Under the pieces are notes generated by a model. That model saw nothing but the letters and a program-made list of their open reading frames with translations, made no database searches and was not told the origin of the DNA. The translations under genes were made by a program, and so were the position numbers. This document shows positions 1 to 8,582 of a DNA stretch of 64,000 nt, in pieces. Numbering within the stretch: the first letter of the stretch is position 1; each line of letters begins with the position of its first letter. Source of the stretch: Paenibacillus oryzae (GTDB taxonomy: Bacteria > Bacillota > Bacilli > Paenibacillales > Paenibacillaceae); the NCBI RefSeq assembly GCF_001675045.1, contig NZ_LYPA01000054.1, positions 124,001-188,000 of the forward strand. The letters are read 5' to 3'.

Positions 1-636
1 TCCTGCCGAACCTATGTCCTGATGGATTCGTGGTATCCATCTGCTTCCGTACTTCAAACATGTGCAGAGCGTGGATTTCACGTCATTAGCGGCTTGAAAA
101 CGAATCGTATTTTCTATCCGCAAGGCATCCGCCAATCGCTCAAAGACTTTGCTTCCTACATCTCGAAAACGGATACCGATCTGGTGACCATCGGCTCCTC
201 CGATTATCGGGTATATCGCTATGAAGGCAAGCTCAATGTCGTGGAAAATGCCGCTTTGCTTCTATGTTGGAAAGATGGAGAAGGCTTTGACCCCAAGCAT
301 ATGAAGGCTTTTCTAAGTACGGATGTTTTCCTGAGTAATGTAGAAATATTGAGCTATTACAGCAAACGTTGGGCGATCGAAACCTACTTTCGTACCGCGA
401 AGGTTCAGCTGGCCATGGATCGTTACCAGGTTCGCTCGGTTCAGGCCATTGACCGTTACTTGACCCTGCTTCTATTTGCTGCGCTGTGTTGTGCGTATCG
501 TAGCCATGGAAGCTTGATTGATGGGATACATGGCTTTCACCTGCAGAAAAAGCACGACATGATTGAATATATCTTCAACCAAGCTCAGCGCGGGGCGACA
601 CTAGAGCAAATTAAAACGCGGCTCAGAGTCGCATAG
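1..636 (+). CDS. IS4-like DDE transposase, C-terminal part (5' truncated by window edge)
   Basis: The open frame runs in from base 1 without a start and ends at 636, so only the C-terminal ~211 residues are visible. The second catalytic aspartate is probably in the VLMDSWY segment at bases 16-36. The Y-(2)-R-(3)-E-(6)-K signature of IS4-type transposases is seen in YYSKRWAIETYFRTAK, which supplies the catalytic glutamate. The enzyme would cut and rejoin DNA at the ends of its insertion sequence. The left end lies outside the window; the right inverted repeat should lie soon after 636 but cannot be identified without the left end. The visible part is intact. The exact family (IS4, IS701 or a relative) cannot be settled from this part. 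Confidence 0.8.
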   Translation, partial: SCRTYVLMDSWYPSASVLQTCAERGFHVISGLKTNRIFYPQGIRQSLKDFASYISKTDTDLVTIGSSDYRVYRYEGKLNVVENAALLLCWKDGEGFDPKHMKAFLSTDVFLSNVEILSYYSKRWAIETYFRTAKVQLAMDRYQVRSVQAIDRYLTLLLFAALCCAYRSHGSLIDGIHGFHLQKKHDMIEYIFNQAQRGATLEQIKTRLRVA

Positions 637-733
637 GGAATCTGTCAGATTTTTTAACTTACAAATATTTGAAGCGATTATTGGCAAGTACAGATAGTAA
701 TAAGGATACGTTTGCACAGAGGTGAAGAAGGCA

Positions 734-940
734 ATGACCAGGAACAGGCTGTCCGTGATGACCAGAAACAGATTGTCAGTGATGCTGTTATGCTGCTTTG
801 TTTCACTAGGCGTGTTGCTGCCTTCGGTTTATGAGAAGGTCTGTAAGGAGCTGGAGCAAAAAGACGAGCCTTATGAAAAGGCTCCAAATGACAGCGTACA
901 GCCGGAAATTTGTCCAATTAGTCAAATGCTTGAAAAATAA
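734..940 (+). CDS. Small secreted or membrane peptide, unknown (68 aa)
   Basis: A 68-residue frame starts at ATG 734 behind AGAGGTG nine bases upstream; an in-frame GTG at 722 is the alternative. Residues 1-16 are the octapeptide MTRNRLSV twice, from a 24-bp tandem duplication. A hydrophobic stretch (LLCCFVSLGVLLP) follows, then a charged hydrophilic tail ending MLEK. Basic start, hydrophobic core and polar tail fit an exported peptide of the Phr or small-lipoprotein kind, but no Rap-like partner is nearby and no family is recognised. It could be a chance frame next to an insertion sequence. Confidence 0.35.
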   Translation: MTRNRLSVMTRNRLSVMLLCCFVSLGVLLPSVYEKVCKELEQKDEPYEKAPNDSVQPEICPISQMLEK

Positions 941-993
941 GCAAGGCCTTCTTAAACAGTGGGCATTGACTCATCCCTGCTTTTAGCGGTCGC

Positions 994-1013
994 TTATGAC
1001 CGCTAGAGTCTCA
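994..1013. terminator. Short perfect hairpin, possible terminator of the small upstream gene
   Basis: AGCGGTC and GACCGCT form a perfect 7-bp stem around a six-base loop. No T-tract follows, so termination is uncertain. Apart from this hairpin and the small gene at 734-940, bases 637-1127 hold nothing recognised. Confidence 0.25.
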
Positions 1014-1127
1014 AATAGCGGCATTAAAAAAATAGGCTCTAAAGGTCACGGATGTCCGTAGCACTTAGTTGGATACGGCACAGCTTTTGACCTTGGAAAT
1101 TTCACGAAAAAGGTGCCGTTGCAAAAT

Positions 1128-1335
1128 GTCCGAGTGCAGAAAGGCCATGCATGCAAGCGCAGAACGCTGCGGGTAAAGAAACGCATAAGCGTAGAACGGC
1201 AATTGTGCAGAACGCCGCGAGAGCAGAGCGCCGCAGGCAAAGAAACGGTGTGAGTGCAAAGCGCCGCGAGCATAGGAACGCCGCGAGCGCTGAAATGCCG
1301 CTCCAAAGCGTCCGCCTCAACGCAACGTTGTTTTT
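1128..1335. repeat. Degenerate short interspersed repeat tract
   Basis: The stretch is built from shuffled variants of a few words: GAACGCCGCGAG, AAAGCGCCGCGAGC, AAAGAAACG, GAGTGCAAA and GTGCAGAA. Spacing is irregular, unlike a clean tandem repeat. All six frames give low-complexity Arg/Ala-rich or Cys/Leu-rich peptides with no family resemblance. It sits immediately beyond the stop of the minus-strand SleL-like gene. Confidence 0.6.
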
Positions 1336-2618
1336 CAAACAAGCTTTTTGGTGGTGAAGTTGGCGTTTAGCACAAACCAGTTTTGCGGGAACGGCACGCC
1401 GAGCACCCAATAGCTTACGCCGCGCAGCTTGTAGGCTTTTACGATATCGTATTTGGCCTGAACGCTGCGGGCGTCCTCGTACCAAACGACATGCTCGCGT
1501 CCTTCGTCGTCATAATAATGGTAAAAAGGGGATTGCGAGGTTTCATCATACTGAATGGAAGTATTGTTGCGAGCTGCACGAATGACGGCTTCCCGCGGGC
1601 TGACGGTTGGCGCCCAGCGTCCCCCCTGTACATAAGGCAGCGTCCAGTCATAGCCGTAGAGAGGCATACCCATCATGATTTTGGAGGCGGGAATGACAGT
1701 CAGCGCATAATTCAGCACCTTGACGACCTCGTTGATGGGCGCAACTGCGCGCGGCGGACCTCCCGACCAGCCCCATTCATAGGTCATAAGCACAACAAAA
1801 TCCAGAATGCGTCCATGCGCTTCATAATCATGGGCCTGATACAGGGTTCCAGTCTGATCGGCGGAAATTTTGGGAGCGAGCGCTGAGGAGACAAGCCAGC
1901 CCTCCGGGTGCAGAGTGTCGACAAGCCGCTGCAAAAAAGCGTTGTACAACTCCTTGTCAGCGGGCGGAACGTATTCAAAGTCGACGTTTAGCGCCATATA
2001 TCCCTTTTGCCGCATAGTGGATTGGATGGATTCAAGAAGGGCATTTTGCGCGTCCGGATCGGCCAAAACGGAATGTGCGATTTCGGGATTAAAGGTGCCG
2101 CCTTCAAAATTGGTAATGACCATCATGGGCGCGGCCCGTTTGCTGTAAGCCGCTTCAATAACAGCGGAATCATTTAGAGGCTGAAGCTGTCCACTGCGCT
2201 GCACCCGGTAGCTGAACGGACTTAAATAAGTCAAATGCTCCCCAACCTCTCTCACAAGCGCGGCTCCTTGCTCATCGAATTTTTCCGTATAGGCATTTAC
2301 CTCGATTACAGGCCTTGACGGCTGGGGAATGATCAGATTTTGACCAATCGCCAATTGAGCGGGATTGGTTATTCCGTTTGCTGTCGCCAGCTCTTGAATG
2401 GACACTCCGTACAACTGCCCGATGCTCCACAATGATTCGCCTGACCGAACTACATGCGCGGAGCCGGATGGCGGGCCTGGAATAATGAGCGCTTGCCCAA
2501 TAACAAGCACCGACTGATCCTGCAGGCCGTTCGCTGACATCAGATCATCCAGGGACACGCCAAAGCGCTGGGCTAGCGCCCAGAGGGAATCCCCTTTTTT
2601 TACACTGTAAATCCGCAA
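1335..2618 (-). CDS. Spore cortex lysin, 2x LysM + GH18 (SleL/YaaH type)
   Basis: The 427-aa protein has two LysM domains (about residues 2-47 and 54-98), each with the GDSLW or GESLW start and the IGQ(A/N)LIIP end, then a glycoside hydrolase 18 barrel (about 105-420). The catalytic strand reads LNVDFEYVPP, the D-x-E arrangement of spore GH18 enzymes such as SleL and YaaH. These are N-acetylglucosaminidases that digest cortex muropeptides at germination; LysM anchors them to peptidoglycan. There is no signal peptide, as in the spore coat/cortex members. The start is TTG at 2618 behind AAGGAGGGG. It is transcribed divergently from the purine operon. Family assignment is firm; the physiological role is inferred. 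Confidence 0.88.
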   Translation of the reverse strand: MRIYSVKKGDSLWALAQRFGVSLDDLMSANGLQDQSVLVIGQALIIPGPPSGSAHVVRSGESLWSIGQLYGVSIQELATANGITNPAQLAIGQNLIIPQPSRPVIEVNAYTEKFDEQGAALVREVGEHLTYLSPFSYRVQRSGQLQPLNDSAVIEAAYSKRAAPMMVITNFEGGTFNPEIAHSVLADPDAQNALLESIQSTMRQKGYMALNVDFEYVPPADKELYNAFLQRLVDTLHPEGWLVSSALAPKISADQTGTLYQAHDYEAHGRILDFVVLMTYEWGWSGGPPRAVAPINEVVKVLNYALTVIPASKIMMGMPLYGYDWTLPYVQGGRWAPTVSPREAVIRAARNNTSIQYDETSQSPFYHYYDDEGREHVVWYEDARSVQAKYDIVKAYKLRGVSYWVLGVPFPQNWFVLNANFTTKKLV

Positions 2619-2877
2619 AGCTTACCCCTCCTTATGGAATAAATTCAAAAAAATATGATTAAAAAGCCTGCTTTGCCCTGTCAAACGGAAGGAAGGCTGC
2701 TTGGGTCCTCGACAGGGATATGCCAATCATTTATGATGAGGAAAAGCATCTGATATGCCATACCATCGCTTATTTCATATGTATTCAGCCGACAGTTAAT
2801 GTAGTCTCGCGCGAGCTTCCGGAATTAATGGCTTGGCGGAGAGCGAAAAACCAGCTTTTTGCGAAGAGGTTTTTGCC

Positions 2878-2923
2878 AAAAGCGAACTTTAATATTTGAT
2901 TTGCAGAAAACGTTCGTATTTTG
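2878..2923 (+). promoter_or_regulatory. PurBox pair (PurR operator)
   Basis: AAAAGCGAACTTT (2878-2890) and the inverted CGTTCGTATTTTG (2911-2923) match the Bacillales PurBox with its CGAA core, in the opposed orientation bound by the PurR repressor. The second box touches the -35 hexamer, so bound PurR would block initiation. PRPP relieves PurR in Bacillus; here this is inferred from the site. Confidence 0.7.
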
Positions 2924-2952
2924 TTGACAGTATAGAGCCAATTCGATAAACT
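2924..2952 (+). promoter_or_regulatory. SigA-type promoter of the pur operon
   Basis: TTGACA (2924-2929) is followed after 17 bases by TAAACT (2947-2952). Transcription would start near 2960, about 35 bases before the riboswitch aptamer. This leaves a leader of roughly 540 nt before purE, which is long. Confidence 0.6.
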
Positions 2953-2994
2953 GGAATAGGTTTGAGGCGGAGAGTTCCGCCCATTCATTTTTTT

Positions 2995-3058
2995 CTCGTA
3001 TATATTCGGGAGAGGCCCGAATGTTTCTACCCGGAAACCTTAATTTCTGGACTACGAG
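2995..3058 (+). promoter_or_regulatory. Purine (guanine-type) riboswitch aptamer
   Basis: P1 is a perfect CTCGTA/TACGAG (2995-3000 with 3053-3058). P2 is TTCGGG/CCCGAA, P3 is CCGGAA/TTCTGG with one G-U pair. Junction J2/3 holds the conserved TGTTTCTAC, and GGACTA precedes the closing P1 strand. The ligand-reading pyrimidine equivalent to position 74 of the xpt aptamer is C (base 3052), which predicts guanine or hypoxanthine rather than adenine. Its position upstream of purE fits feedback on purine synthesis. Confidence 0.9.
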
Positions 3059-3133
3059 CCTAATAAACCGACAAAAGTGTGAGTTCAAAATGTCTGGAAT
3101 ACGATGTTTTGAATGTCCTCTAACAGACAAGCC

Positions 3134-3164
3134 TGCCGAAGCTTCGCATCTTGCGATGCCGGCA
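3134..3164 (+). terminator. Leader hairpin, possible riboswitch expression platform
   Basis: TGCCG/CGGCA encloses GCATC-TTGC-GATGC, a stable stem about 75 nt after the aptamer. The following tract is only TTTCGTCGTG, so it is a weak terminator at best. A second candidate with a better T-run (AAAGGGACCTTTTTT, 3414-3428) lies nearer purE. I cannot tell which is used. The rest of 2619-3499 shows no gene. Confidence 0.3.
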
Positions 3165-3499
3165 TTTCGTCGTGACGAGAGTCACAATTGCCTAAGTCAT
3201 ATAGAGGTTGCTTCATGGATGGAGCAGCCTTATGTTGTCTTTAGCGTGGCGGCTGAGGCGTTGTCCGGTTTGTTAAAGATGATGACTTTCGCTGCTTCTT
3301 GCAGCTCGAAGGTGCTGATTTTGGCTAGGGTCCTGCAGCGTGTAATAGTACGTGTTCAAAAAGAGCGGCGGCAAATTGCGGCGAATTTTGAGCAACCTCT
3401 ATTTTCAATGGCTGAAAGGGACCTTTTTTAATTGCGGCAGCCTTTTTAAATGTTGCGTTACAAGATAATAATGAAAATATAGAAAGTGGGTTTGAGAAC

Positions 3500-3985
3500 A
3501 TGTCTGCTAAGGTGGGCGTCATTATGGGCAGCAAGTCGGACTGGGACACTATGAAATTGGCCTGCGACGTTCTGGACGAACTGGAAATTCCGTACGAAAA
3601 AAAGGTAGTATCGGCGCATCGGACGCCTGATTTGATGTTCCAATATGCGGAAACGGCTCAGCAGCGCGGCTTGAAGGTTATTATCGCAGGCGCTGGCGGA
3701 GCCGCTCATCTTCCCGGCATGGTCGCCTCCAAAACGATTTTGCCGGTTATTGGCGTGCCCGTGAAATCCTCCAGCCTGAGCGGACTGGATTCACTGCTAT
3801 CCATCGTGCAAATGCCGGGCGGCATTCCAGTGGCAACTGTAGCGATTGGCAATGCTGGCGGCACCAACGCGGGTTTGCTGGCGGCGCAAATGCTGGGCGC
3901 ATTTGATCCTGAGGTGCAAGAGCGAGTGGAAGCGCGGCGCGAGGCTATCAAGCAGCAGGTGCTGGAAAGCAGTGAAACGTTATGA
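3500..3985 (+). CDS. purE: N5-carboxyaminoimidazole ribonucleotide mutase, PurE class I
   Basis: PurE moves the carboxyl group of N5-CAIR to C4, giving CAIR, in the cytosol. The 161-aa protein has the N-terminal phosphate loop MGSKSDW, SAHRTPD and [11 protein letters not shown], the hallmarks of class I PurE, which works with PurK. Length is normal for the family. It is the first gene of the operon, behind the guanine riboswitch leader. Its end overlaps the purK start in an ATGA arrangement, implying translational coupling. Confidence 0.97.
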   Translation: MSAKVGVIMGSKSDWDTMKLACDVLDELEIPYEKKVVSAHRTPDLMFQYAETAQQRGLKVIIAGAGGAAHLPGMVASKTILPVIGVPVKSSSLSGLDSLLSIVQMPGGIPVATVAIGNAGGTNAGLLAAQMLGAFDPEVQERVEARREAIKQQVLESSETL

Positions 3986-5271
3986 GTCAAGGCTCTGACA
4001 AAGCTGGCGTGAGGGCAGAAAACAACGAAGCCGGTAATAACGCAGCAGGTCAAGGCGCGGCTGGGGCAGGCGCGGCTGTGACAGGAAAAAACGGTCATAC
4101 GCCACGCCTGATTGCTCCGGGCGGCACCATCGGCATTTTGGGAGGCGGACAGCTCGGGAGAATGCTGGCAAACGCCGGCAGCGCAATGGGCTATCGCTTT
4201 GTGGCGCTGGACCCGACGCCGGATTGTCCGATGGGACAGGTGTCCCGCCAGATTACGGCGGCTTACGATGATGAAGCTGCCGCAAGAGAGCTGGCGGCGC
4301 AATGCGACGTCATTACGTATGAATTTGAAAATGTAGACGCGGGCGTAGCCGCGATGCTGACGAAGGAAGCCTACGTGCCGCAAGGCAGCGCACTTCTGCA
4401 TACGACCCAGCATCGCTTGCGCGAGAAACGGGCGATCGAAGCTGCCGGAGCAACGGTTGCTCCCTATCGGGAGATTACAAGCGTCGAAAGTCTTGCTCAA
4501 GCGGTGTCCGAGCTTGGCCTGCCGGCAGTGTTCAAAACCGCAACCGGTGGTTACGACGGCAAAGGCCAATGGGTCATACGAAGCGCGGACGAAATAGAGG
4601 AAGCTTATGCAACATTGTCCAAAGCGGGCACGGAGCTGGTGCTGGAGCAGTTTATCCCGTTTCAAAAGGAAATTTCGGTCATTGCGGCCCGCAGCTCGAA
4701 CGGGGAGATCAAAGCTTTTCCCGCAGCTGAAAATATACATGTAAACAACATCTTGCATTTGTCCATCGTTCCAGCGCGAATTGAAGCTTCGGTTGCAGAG
4801 GAGGCGGAACGGCTGGCAGTTGCCATTGCGGAAGGTCTTGGCGCGGTCGGGCTGATCGCGGTGGAAATGTTCGTAACGGAGGATGGCAGGCTGTTCGTAA
4901 ACGAGCTGGCGCCTCGTCCCCATAACAGCGGGCATTACACGATGGAAGCAAGCAAAACGTCGCAGTTCGAGCAGCATATTCGCGCGATTTGCGGCTTGCC
5001 GCTGGGCGATGCAGGACTGCTGACGCCTGTTGTGATGGTAAACGTGCTGGGACAGCATGTTGAGCCGACAGTTGCGCGTTTGTCTATACGCGATGAAGCT
5101 GCGGAAGACCTTGGCGTCACGCCGAAGCTGCATTTATACGGCAAAAAAGATGCCGTTAAGGGACGTAAAATGGGCCATGTCAACGTATTGGCCGACAGCA
5201 CGGAGGCTGCGCTTCGCTGGATTGAGGAAAGCGGCATCTGGAATGAAGAAAACAAAAGCCGGAAGGTGTGA
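3982..5271 (+). CDS. purK: 5-(carboxyamino)imidazole ribonucleotide synthase, PurK
   Basis: PurK uses ATP and bicarbonate to convert AIR to N5-CAIR for PurE. An ATP-grasp fold is shown by [11 protein letters not shown] (about residues 50-60), the YEFENVD segment and the [13 protein letters not shown] loop. It is 429 aa, longer than the usual ~380, because of an N-terminal extension of about 45 residues rich in Ala, Gly and Asn. ATG 3982 overlaps the purE stop, so the extension is probably translated; no good internal start with a ribosome site is obvious. The extension looks like low-complexity DNA captured at the gene's 5' end. Confidence 0.96.
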   Translation: MSQGSDKAGVRAENNEAGNNAAGQGAAGAGAAVTGKNGHTPRLIAPGGTIGILGGGQLGRMLANAGSAMGYRFVALDPTPDCPMGQVSRQITAAYDDEAAARELAAQCDVITYEFENVDAGVAAMLTKEAYVPQGSALLHTTQHRLREKRAIEAAGATVAPYREITSVESLAQAVSELGLPAVFKTATGGYDGKGQWVIRSADEIEEAYATLSKAGTELVLEQFIPFQKEISVIAARSSNGEIKAFPAAENIHVNNILHLSIVPARIEASVAEEAERLAVAIAEGLGAVGLIAVEMFVTEDGRLFVNELAPRPHNSGHYTMEASKTSQFEQHIRAICGLPLGDAGLLTPVVMVNVLGQHVEPTVARLSIRDEAAEDLGVTPKLHLYGKKDAVKGRKMGHVNVLADSTEAALRWIEESGIWNEENKSRKV

Positions 5272-5278
5272 AGGTTAA

Positions 5279-6574
5279 ATGTTGGAACGCTACAGCAGAC
5301 CGGAAATGAGAGCGATCTGGACGGAAGAAAACAAATTTAAAGCCTGGCTGGAGGTTGAGCTTTGCGCTTGCGAGGCTTGGGCGGAGCTTGGCGTCATTCC
5401 CAAGGAGGACGTGGAGGCGCTTCGGAAATCGGCAACCTTTGACATCGACCGCATTTACGAAATCGAGCAGGAGACGCGCCATGACGTTATCGCGTTTACC
5501 CGCGCTGTTTCGGAAACAGTTGGACCGGAGCGCAAATGGGTGCATTACGGCTTGACCTCAACGGATGTTGTGGATACGGCTCTGGGCTATTTGCTGCGTC
5601 AGGCCAACGAAATTTTGTTGAAGGACATCGAACGTTTTATCGGCATCCTGCGTGAAAAAGCGGTTCAATATAAGGATACGCCGATGATGGGACGGACGCA
5701 TGGCGTACATGCGGAGCCAACTACGTTTGGTCTCAAAATGGCGCTGTGGCACGAAGAAATGAAGCGTAACCTTGAGCGCTTCAAGCATGCGGCAAACGGC
5801 GTGCAATTCGGCAAAATGTCTGGCGCTGTTGGCACCTACGCCAATATTGATCCCTTCGTGGAAGAGTTTGTATGCCGCAAGCTGGGCATTACAGCGGCTC
5901 CGATCTCCACGCAGACGCTGCAGCGCGACCGTCACGCGGAATATATGGCGACGCTGGCGCTGATTGCTACGTCCATGGACAAGTTCGCAACCGAAATCCG
6001 CGGCTTGCAAAAAAGCGAATTCCGCGAGGTGGAGGAGCCGTTCGCAAAAGGTCAAAAGGGCTCGTCGGCAATGCCGCATAAGCGCAATCCGATTGGCGCG
6101 GAAAATATGTCCGGCCTCTCCCGCGTCATTCGCGGCCATATGCTGACCGCCTACGAAAACGTGCCGCTGTGGCATGAGCGCGACATCAGCCATTCCTCGG
6201 CAGAACGTGTTATTTTGCCGGATTCCACCATGCTGCTTAACTATATGTTGAACCGCCTGGGCAATATTATCCAAAACCTGACGGTGTTCCCGGAAAACAT
6301 GAAGCGCAACATGAGCGCGACCTATGGCGTTCCGTTCTCCGGCCGCATCATGACAAAGCTGATCGACAAAGGCTTCAGCCGCGAGCAGGCTTACGATACG
6401 GTTCAGCCGCGCGCGATGCAGGCTTGGGAGACGCAGCGCCAATTCCGCTCCATCGTGGACGAAACGGAAGAAATCACAAGCGTGCTTTCGGCGGCGGAGC
6501 TGGACGATTGCTTTAATCCGGCATGGCATCTGAAAAACGTAGATACGATTTTTAAACGGTTAGGCCTGATCTAA
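5279..6574 (+). CDS. purB: Adenylosuccinate lyase
   Basis: PurB releases fumarate twice: from SAICAR to give AICAR, and from adenylosuccinate to give AMP. The 431-aa protein belongs to the fumarase/aspartase superfamily; the signature loop [16 protein letters not shown] carries the catalytic serine region, and [11 protein letters not shown] and TSTDVVDTA supply other active-site residues. Length is normal. It starts seven bases after purK and is part of the same transcript. Confidence 0.97.
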   Translation: MLERYSRPEMRAIWTEENKFKAWLEVELCACEAWAELGVIPKEDVEALRKSATFDIDRIYEIEQETRHDVIAFTRAVSETVGPERKWVHYGLTSTDVVDTALGYLLRQANEILLKDIERFIGILREKAVQYKDTPMMGRTHGVHAEPTTFGLKMALWHEEMKRNLERFKHAANGVQFGKMSGAVGTYANIDPFVEEFVCRKLGITAAPISTQTLQRDRHAEYMATLALIATSMDKFATEIRGLQKSEFREVEEPFAKGQKGSSAMPHKRNPIGAENMSGLSRVIRGHMLTAYENVPLWHERDISHSSAERVILPDSTMLLNYMLNRLGNIIQNLTVFPENMKRNMSATYGVPFSGRIMTKLIDKGFSREQAYDTVQPRAMQAWETQRQFRSIVDETEEITSVLSAAELDDCFNPAWHLKNVDTIFKRLGLI

Positions 6575-6588
6575 AAGACCGTGTCCAG

Positions 6589-6631
6589 AAGAAAGGGCTG
6601 CTCCTCCTTGGAGCGGTGCAGTCCGTTCTTT
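6589..6631 (+). terminator. Intra-operon hairpin between purB and purC
   Basis: AAGAAAGGGCT pairs imperfectly with AGTCCGTTCTT and encloses GCTCC/GGAGC. Only a short TTT follows. It may pause or partly attenuate transcription, or stabilise the upstream mRNA. Confidence 0.35.
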
Positions 6632-6684
6632 CCGGCGATATTTGGTTTTAAGCACTGACAAAACGTTAAGGGGGCAACGGGCTT

Positions 6685-7581
6685 ATGACAGGGCAATCGC
6701 AAGCGATATCGACAGCGGTCGATTACGTAAAGGCTCCGCTGGTCTATAAAGGAAAGGTCCGCGAGCTGTACGATCTTGGCGAGCATTTCCTCATTGTTGT
6801 AACGGATCGGATTTCGGCGTTCGACTATGTGCTGGATCCCGCCGTGCCGGACAAAGGCAATGTGTTGAACCGGCTGTCGGCCTTCTGGTTTGATTTGACG
6901 AAGGACGAGCAGACGAACCACGTTGTGCATACCGATGTGGAGAAGCTTGGCGATATCATTACAGAACCGGAGCTGCTGCGCAACCGGATCATGGTGACGC
7001 GCAAGGCGGAGCGCATTGATATCGAATGCGTGGTGCGAGGTTATATTACCGGCGGCGGCTGGCGCCAATACCAGTCCACCGGCGAAATCAACGGCATCAA
7101 GCTGCCGGAGGGCATGCGCAAAAACGAGCATTTTGCGGAGCCTATCTTCACCCCTGCAGCCAAAAACGACGTAGGCCATGACGAGGACATTCCTTTTGAA
7201 CGGATGGCGGAGCTGGTTGGCCGGGAATTGGCGGAGGAGCTTCGGGAGCGAAGCATCGAGCTGTACAAGCTGGCGCATCATTATTGCCAGGAGCGCGGCA
7301 TCATCCTTGCAGATTGCAAGTTTGAATTTGGCCTTATCGACGGCAAAGTCATTTTGATTGACGAAATTTTTACGCCGGATTCCTCACGTTTTTGGGCGGA
7401 GGACAATTACGCTTATGACATGGAAATCGACAGCATGGACAAGGAGCCGGTACGCGCTTATCTGCTTGGCTCGGATTGGGATCGCGACAGCAAGCCAGCC
7501 CCGCTGCCGGAGCCCGTGGTTGCTGCAACGACGGCACGCTACCGTGAAATCTACCGCCGCTTGACCGGCGCGGAGCTGTAG
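6685..7581 (+). CDS. purC: Phosphoribosylaminoimidazole-succinocarboxamide synthase
   Basis: PurC joins aspartate to CAIR with ATP, giving SAICAR. The 298-aa protein shows the N-terminal KGKVRELYDLG and TDRISAFDYVL motifs, the substrate loop VVRGYITGGG, and the ADCKFEFG and DEIFTPDSSRFW motifs. Its size and layout resemble the longer SAICAR synthetase form (~300 aa) rather than the ~240-aa Bacillus subtilis enzyme. ATG 6685 follows AAGGGGGC. Confidence 0.95.
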   Translation: MTGQSQAISTAVDYVKAPLVYKGKVRELYDLGEHFLIVVTDRISAFDYVLDPAVPDKGNVLNRLSAFWFDLTKDEQTNHVVHTDVEKLGDIITEPELLRNRIMVTRKAERIDIECVVRGYITGGGWRQYQSTGEINGIKLPEGMRKNEHFAEPIFTPAAKNDVGHDEDIPFERMAELVGRELAEELRERSIELYKLAHHYCQERGIILADCKFEFGLIDGKVILIDEIFTPDSSRFWAEDNYAYDMEIDSMDKEPVRAYLLGSDWDRDSKPAPLPEPVVAATTARYREIYRRLTGAEL

Positions 7582-7639
7582 CCGCAGAAATTGGAAATAT
7601 GAGCTCAACCCTAAACTAACCATATATCAGGAGGCAATT

Positions 7640-7882
7640 ATGAAGGCAACCGTCTACGTTACGATCAAGGAAAACGTTTTGGACCCGCAAGGAACCGCAG
7701 TGCAAGGCGCGCTTCATTCCATGGGTTTTGCAGAAGTCAACAAGGTTCGCATCGGCAAATACCTTGAGGTGGAATTGGATACGAACGACCGCGCTGAAGC
7801 TGAAGCCCGTCTGAAAGTGATGTGCGAGAAGCTTCTTGCCAACACTGTCGTAGAAGATTACCGTTTCGAGCTGGAGGGATAA
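7640..7882 (+). CDS. purS: FGAM synthetase subunit PurS
   Basis: An 80-aa small subunit that bridges PurL and PurQ in the three-part FGAM synthetase of Gram-positive bacteria. It starts [18 protein letters not shown], the standard PurS opening, behind an AGGAGG ribosome site. The purQ start is four bases downstream. Confidence 0.95.
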   Translation: MKATVYVTIKENVLDPQGTAVQGALHSMGFAEVNKVRIGKYLEVELDTNDRAEAEARLKVMCEKLLANTVVEDYRFELEG

Positions 7883-7886
7883 AGCG

Positions 7887-8582
7887 ATGAAGTTTGCGGT
7901 ACTCGTATTTCCGGGCTCCAACTGCGATATTGACTGTTACAAGGCGGTAGAAAGCACCATCGGCCAATCCGTCGATTACGTATGGCATACGGCTACGGAT
8001 CTTTCGGCATATGACGCGATTATCGTGCCAGGCGGCTTCTCCTACGGCGATTATCTGCGCTGCGGCGCAATCGCTCAGTTTGCCAATGTGATGAACGAAG
8101 TAAAAAAAGCGGCCGAGCAAGGCAAATACGTGCTTGGCATCTGCAACGGCTTCCAGATCCTGACGGAAGCGGGTCTGCTGCCAGGCGCTTTGATTCGCAA
8201 CAACGGATTGAAATTCCGCTGCCATTCCACGAATCTTGAGGTCGTTAACGCGGCTACGCCGTTTACGAACCAATATGCCGAAGGCGACATCATTGATATT
8301 CCAATCGCCCATGGCGAAGGCAACTACTACTGCGACGATGAGACGTTGGCGGAGCTTAAAGCCAACAATCAGATCGTTTTCCGCTATGCGTGCGATACCA
8401 ACCCGAACGGCTCCGTTGAAAATATTGCGGGCATCAGCAACAAAGCGGGCAACGTGGTCGGCATGATGCCGCATCCCGAGCGCGCCGTCAATCAGCTTCT
8501 CGGCTCCGAGGACGGAAAAGGCATGTTTACATCGATTTTGAATGCATGGAGGGAACAGCATGGCGCAGCAGTTAACGGCTAA
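7887..8582 (+). CDS. purQ: FGAM synthetase glutaminase subunit PurQ
   Basis: PurQ hydrolyses glutamine and passes ammonia to PurL. It is a class I glutamine amidotransferase: the nucleophile cysteine is in GICNGFQIL, and the catalytic His/Glu lie in MMPHPERA. The 231-aa length is typical. Its 3' end overlaps the chosen purL start by 23 bases, so the two are probably coupled in translation. Confidence 0.96.
   Translation: MKFAVLVFPGSNCDIDCYKAVESTIGQSVDYVWHTATDLSAYDAIIVPGGFSYGDYLRCGAIAQFANVMNEVKKAAEQGKYVLGICNGFQILTEAGLLPGALIRNNGLKFRCHSTNLEVVNAATPFTNQYAEGDIIDIPIAHGEGNYYCDDETLAELKANNQIVFRYACDTNPNGSVENIAGISNKAGNVVGMMPHPERAVNQLLGSEDGKGMFTSILNAWREQHGAAVNG

Noticed and set aside
3021..3431. 136-residue plus-strand frame before purE
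   Set aside because: It starts inside the riboswitch aptamer and spans leader hairpins; no ribosome site or family resemblance.
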